Virus record (IMG/VR): IMGVR_UViG_3300037517_001388
Location: 1 to 21,473 of that record
Length of the DNA: 21,473 bases
Reading direction: 5' to 3' (one strand)
Source: a virus
Every line of letters starts with the position of its first letter. Positions within the stretch are counted from its first letter, which is position 1. Below, in pieces: positions 20,401 to 21,473 of this stretch. The notes beneath the pieces were generated by a model. That model was not told the origin of the DNA. It did not search any database and saw only the letters and a program-made list of their open reading frames with translations. The translations under genes were made by a program, and so were the position numbers.

Positions 20401-21473
20401 GCCGCGCCAAAACCTAACAGGGTTTGCCCTGCCACTGATGGGAATCCGCCAGCCAACAAGCCTTGGCTAAACGCGCCTGGCGCAGTGCCTAGCATTGCCA
20501 TGGGCTGTGCGCGTTGAGCGGACGCTACACGCGCAAGTTCCAACAAATCCTTGTTCGTTTGCTGACCAACGCCCGTGTTAATAACGCTCAACGCTTGATC
20601 GTAATTCAAACCGCTATTGAGCAAATCATTGAAGTAAGACGCTTTGCCTTCAGCGTCACGCCCTTGCAATTCGGGCGCCATCTGTACAGTCTGACCGAGT
20701 TGGCGGAGATAGTTGAACTGCTGCGGCGTTTGAAAGCCAATCGATGAACCAACAATGTTTTGAATTTGCTGATCGCTGTAACCCTGGCCGCGCAAATTGT
20801 TGTAAAACGCAGCTTTATCAAGCGCCGTTTTTGTGGACACATCACGCACTTGATTCATCAGTGCTTGATTCTGCGCCAACAATCCAGCCGTTGGCGATTC
20901 ATTGGCGAGCAATCCACGGTTCACCATGCCCGTCACAATGTTTGCGGTTGGCGCTGCCGCTTGCATAGCGGCAAGATTTGCCGCCTGCGTTTGCCGCACT
21001 TCGGATGCCGTTGGAATGTCACTAAATAACCCTTGCTCCTGGCCGTAACCATAATTGAGCAAACCCGTGGGTGCTAATCCTGCACGCACTTCGTAATCGG
21101 CAAGCGGAGCAATGTTGTATTCCATTTCGCCCGATTCAAGGCGTGTTCCGCCAGTGCGTTCGGTTGTGCTGCGTCCTGTTCTTGGAATAGGGATTCCTAG
21201 TTGCTCAAATGATGTGGCTTCAACCGGCGTTGGATCAAGCCTTGCAATCTCGCCACGAATCTGCGCTGGCGAGTAACCTTGCTTAAGCAAAGTTTGCACA
21301 TAGCCTTGTTTCGTCTCAAGCGATGCGTCACGATTCCAATCAAGGCCAAAAATCTTGAGTGTGCGCGACTCTGTTGGCTTTGCCGTTGTTGTCGTTGTAG
21401 TTGTTGCACCACTTGTTGCCCCGCCAGCGGTTGCTCCTCCAGCATTTGTTTCTGGAAGCGCTAACCCAAGTAA
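20397..21473 (-). CDS. Virion-associated protein, N-terminus beyond right edge
   Basis: The frame is open from the window edge to the stop at 20397, giving at least 358 residues; an internal ATG at 21299 is not the true start, since the reading continues upstream without a stop. The edge segment has a Gly/Thr/Ala linker with seven Thr in a row and then FGLDWNRDASLETKQGY. Further on, three related units are seen: LLKQGYSPAQIRGEIARL, NLRGQGYSDQQIQNIVGSSI and LLNSGLNYDQALSVINT, a repeated L..(G)xxYxxxQxxxxI helix pair. The C-terminus is Gly/Ala-rich (GGFPSVAGQTLLGFGAA). It couples to the next gene by a GTGA overlap. Its role is probably an internal or neck component, inferred from the neighbours. 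Confidence 0.65.
   Translation of the reverse strand, partial: LLGLALPETNAGGATAGGATSGATTTTTTTAKPTESRTLKIFGLDWNRDASLETKQGYVQTLLKQGYSPAQIRGEIARLDPTPVEATSFEQLGIPIPRTGRSTTERTGGTRLESGEMEYNIAPLADYEVRAGLAPTGLLNYGYGQEQGLFSDIPTASEVRQTQAANLAAMQAAAPTANIVTGMVNRGLLANESPTAGLLAQNQALMNQVRDVSTKTALDKAAFYNNLRGQGYSDQQIQNIVGSSIGFQTPQQFNYLRQLGQTVQMAPELQGRDAEGKASYFNDLLNSGLNYDQALSVINTGVGQQTNKDLLELARVASAQRAQPMAMLGTAPGAFSQGLLAGGFPSVAGQTLLGFGAA

Noticed and set aside
21197-21299. ATG at 21299 as the start of the right-edge protein
   Set aside because: The frame continues upstream without a stop to the window edge and encodes a sensible linker and domain, and no ribosome site precedes the ATG.

Overview
The window reads as part of the genome of a tailed double-stranded DNA phage (Caudoviricetes). 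The signs are a terminase pair, virion-internal proteins, an S74 self-processing domain and a full replication/recombination set, with genes packed almost without gaps. Base composition is moderate. The host cannot be named from the sequence; the ATG/Shine-Dalgarno starts and protein style fit a phage of a Gram-negative (proteobacterial) aquatic host, but that is inference. No integrase of the tyrosine or large serine type, no tRNA, no rRNA and no CRISPR array is visible.

Nearly everything lies on the minus strand and is transcribed from high to low coordinates. From 21473 to 15117 lies a virion block: a protein cut by the right edge, a small GNAT-like protein, an S74-domain protein, a Gln-rich protein of 510 aa and a 729-aa protein with a long Ala/Gly stretch. 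A clear rho-independent terminator (15035-15062) closes it. From 14977 to 9667 runs a recombination and modification block: RuvC-like resolvase, two small proteins (one with a membrane segment), a small basic/acidic protein, two GT-A glycosyltransferases, a small protein, a GNAT acetyltransferase, an HNH nuclease, a Cas4/RecB-like nuclease with four cysteines and a probable ssDNA-binding protein. A second terminator (9620-9650) follows. From 9601 to 5415 five genes are joined by four consecutive ATGA stop/start overlaps: a short DegT-type sugar aminotransferase, two tandem paralogues, a NeuD/PglD-type acyltransferase and a primase-helicase. A repeat array of the word TTTCGGACGC fills the next gap (5179-5414), followed by an unknown gene of 221 aa.

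The left part is the packaging block: terminase small subunit (2697-3113), a small serine recombinase (1650-2330), terminase large subunit (245-1663) and a winged-helix-like gene cut by the left edge. Set into it is the only plus-strand unit: a GP88-like gene rich in cysteine pairs, a 25-codon membrane peptide and a strong terminator (3220-4084), flanked on both sides by non-coding DNA (2331-2696 and 4033-4512) that is unusually rich in palindromes and short repeats.

The most interesting system is the distributed sugar pathway: aminotransferase, acyltransferase and two glycosyltransferases together would make and transfer an N-acylated amino sugar, and two of these genes are translationally chained to the primase-helicase. 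The second is the GP88 island with its palindromes, and the third is the iteron-like array next to the primase-helicase gene with an exact echo inside that gene.
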